From UBA11475 sp045593005 (lineage in GTDB: Bacteria; Bacillota; Clostridia; Christensenellales; Borkfalkiaceae): a DNA stretch of 6,640 nt. The stretch lies in NCBI GenBank assembly GCA_045593005.1, contig JAZNVV010000022.1:1-6640 (forward strand). The letters run 5' to 3'. The stretch's first letter is position 1. Each line of letters opens with the position of its first letter. Of this stretch, positions 6,045 to 6,640 are shown one piece after another. The notes below the pieces were generated by a model. The model ran no database searches, was not told where the DNA came from, and was given only the letters and a program-made list of their open reading frames with translations. Made by a program: the position numbers and the translations under genes.

Positions 6045-6066
6045 AATTTACCTCTTGTTTTTGCAG

Positions 6067-6095
6067 TATTATAGCCTAAATGTATAATTTTATAC
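6067..6095 (-). promoter_or_regulatory. yyaC promoter, sigma-F-like
   Basis: On the minus strand GTATA (6095-6091), a 14-bp spacer and GGCTATAATA (6076-6067) fit the forespore sigma-F pattern as I recall it (GYWTA, about 15 bp, GGNNANAHTR). The -10 also contains TATAAT, so sigma-A recognition is possible, but no TTGACA-like -35 is present at 16-18 bp. Transcription would start near 6060, about 16 nt ahead of the ATG. Confidence 0.5.
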
Positions 6096-6337
6096 TATAT
6101 ATGCTAAAAAATTTTATAAAGAACACTAAATAATCCAACATTTTATCTTTTGGGGCTAAAATTTATTTTTTTACGTAAAACAACAATATATGCCTACAGC
6201 AGTAATGGCATCTATACTATATAATGTAAAAAATTATTTTTGTTGTTTAATTAAAATAATTTTACTCATACTATTTATTAATAATACAAATTATAATAAA
6301 TTCGCCAAAAAGCACTTTAAAAATGTTTGCACCTCTT

Positions 6338-6365
6338 AAAAAATACCGTAAAACAGGTGTTTTTT
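6338..6365. terminator. Weak A/T-tailed hairpin, possible terminator
   Basis: AAAAAATACC (6338-6347) pairs with GGTGTTTTTT (6356-6365), with one T-G wobble and an 8-nt loop. Only four base pairs lie outside the A/T tracts. The symmetric form could act on either strand, perhaps for a leftward gene entering from beyond 6640. The stem is weak, so this is tentative. Confidence 0.25.
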
Positions 6366-6390
6366 ATACCATTTTTTCTTAAACCTTATT

Positions 6391-6438
6391 TTTTAAATTG
6401 TTTCACGTGGAACTTAAAGTTTTAAATTGTTTCACGTG
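6391..6438 (+). repeat. 19-bp direct repeat spaced 29 bp, carrying parS
   Basis: TTTTAAATTGTTTCACGTG occurs at 6391-6409 and again at 6420-6438. Each copy ends inside a parS site, so the repeat reaches 10 bp beyond the 16-bp ParB-binding palindrome on its left side. This suggests duplication of a parS unit rather than two independent sites. Confidence 0.8.
6399..6414. promoter_or_regulatory. parS: parS site 1 (ParB/Spo0J binding site)
   Basis: TGTTTCACGTGGAACT matches the bacterial parS consensus TGTTTCACGTGAAACA at 14 of 16 positions. The internal G is the same change that gives the accepted Bacillus variant TGTTCCACGTGAAACA on the other strand; against that variant it is 15 of 16. ParB (Spo0J) nucleates here, spreads, and recruits SMC condensin for origin segregation. 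Confidence 0.88.
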
Positions 6439-6443
6439 AAACG
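6428..6443. promoter_or_regulatory. parS: parS site 2 (ParB/Spo0J binding site)
   Basis: TGTTTCACGTGAAACG matches the parS consensus at 15 of 16 positions, differing only at the last base. It lies 29 bp after site 1. A 16-bp word this close to consensus, found twice within 45 bp, is very unlikely by chance in DNA this AT-rich. Confidence 0.93.
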
Positions 6444-6640
6444 CAAAAATAATAACGCAAAACGATAGAAAATCCCTAATGATTTTGTGTTTTATAAAAA
6501 AATATAATAAGAAACTATGTTTTAGCATAAAAATATAATTTTATTTGTAGCGTATTGTAAATTAAAAATTAATATATAACGGGCGCAAAAAATTTCAAAA
6601 GTTAATGTATTATTGCGCTATAAAACAACCATTAACTGTT

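Larger units (their letters stand above)
6096..6640. other. Gene-free AT-rich region with the parS sites
   Basis: No frame of convincing length, Shine-Dalgarno/start pair or tRNA/rRNA signature is visible on either strand. The stretch holds a 12-bp palindrome TTTTACGTAAAA (6169-6180), a 9-bp inverted repeat AAACAACAA (6178-6186) with TTGTTGTTT (6240-6248) enclosing a smaller ATGCC/GGCAT pair (6190-6194, 6207-6211), a weak hairpin (6338-6365), the two parS sites, and a GCGCAA/TTGCGC pair (6583-6588, 6613-6618). No DnaA-box cluster was found. It is probably the regulatory and centromere-like spacer between yyaC and the next gene beyond the window. Confidence 0.6.

Noticed and set aside
6045..6640. 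Replication origin (DnaA-box cluster) in the AT-rich spacer.
   Set aside because: I found no TTATCCACA-like box or close variant on either strand; AT-richness and parS alone do not make an oriC.

Overview
The window is AT-rich (genes moderate, intergenic DNA very AT-rich) and reads as the chromosome of an anaerobic, endospore-forming Firmicute of clostridial type. The evidence is a class A-looking RNase P RNA, a rubrerythrin with a PerR-like operator, a YyaC/DUF1256 sporulation protein and a Firmicutes-style GluRS. No mobile element, CRISPR array, tRNA or prophage gene is visible.

Left part (1-703). The 5' end of a leftward gene runs off the window at base 1. Its first residues resemble the N-terminus of clostridial class I DAHP synthase. 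It lies back to back with rnpB (about 197-542, rightward), and each has its own near-consensus sigma-A promoter. rnpB ends in a perfect 10-bp stem and a T6 tract.

Middle left (704-1615). A leftward rubrerythrin gene (rbr) is preceded by a PerR-box-like palindrome lying over its -10 element. A short open frame follows 13 bp behind it. That frame has a good Shine-Dalgarno and an ATG, but the ATG is out of phase with the frame that looks coding, so a frameshift or sequence error is likely.

Centre (1566-5319). A leftward M20 dipeptidase gene (pepV-like) has its own promoter and terminator. Divergent from it is a rightward radC-gltX pair with a 4-bp ATGA overlap. The radC promoter places transcription start at or next to its ATG, so a leaderless mRNA is possible. 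A bidirectional terminator lies between gltX and the convergent yyaC gene.

Right part (5320-6640). yyaC runs leftward from a promoter resembling the forespore sigma-F consensus. Beyond it are about 600 bp of gene-free, very AT-rich DNA with two near-perfect parS (ParB/Spo0J) sites 29 bp apart, embedded in a 19-bp direct repeat. In Bacillus subtilis yyaC lies close to soj-spo0J near oriC, so this end is probably origin-proximal and parA/parB may lie just past base 6640.

I see no wholly new multi-gene system. The least ordinary items are the tandem parS array, the frameshifted small ORF behind rubrerythrin, the PerR-like operator, the possibly leaderless radC and the altered substrate-site motif in the dipeptidase.
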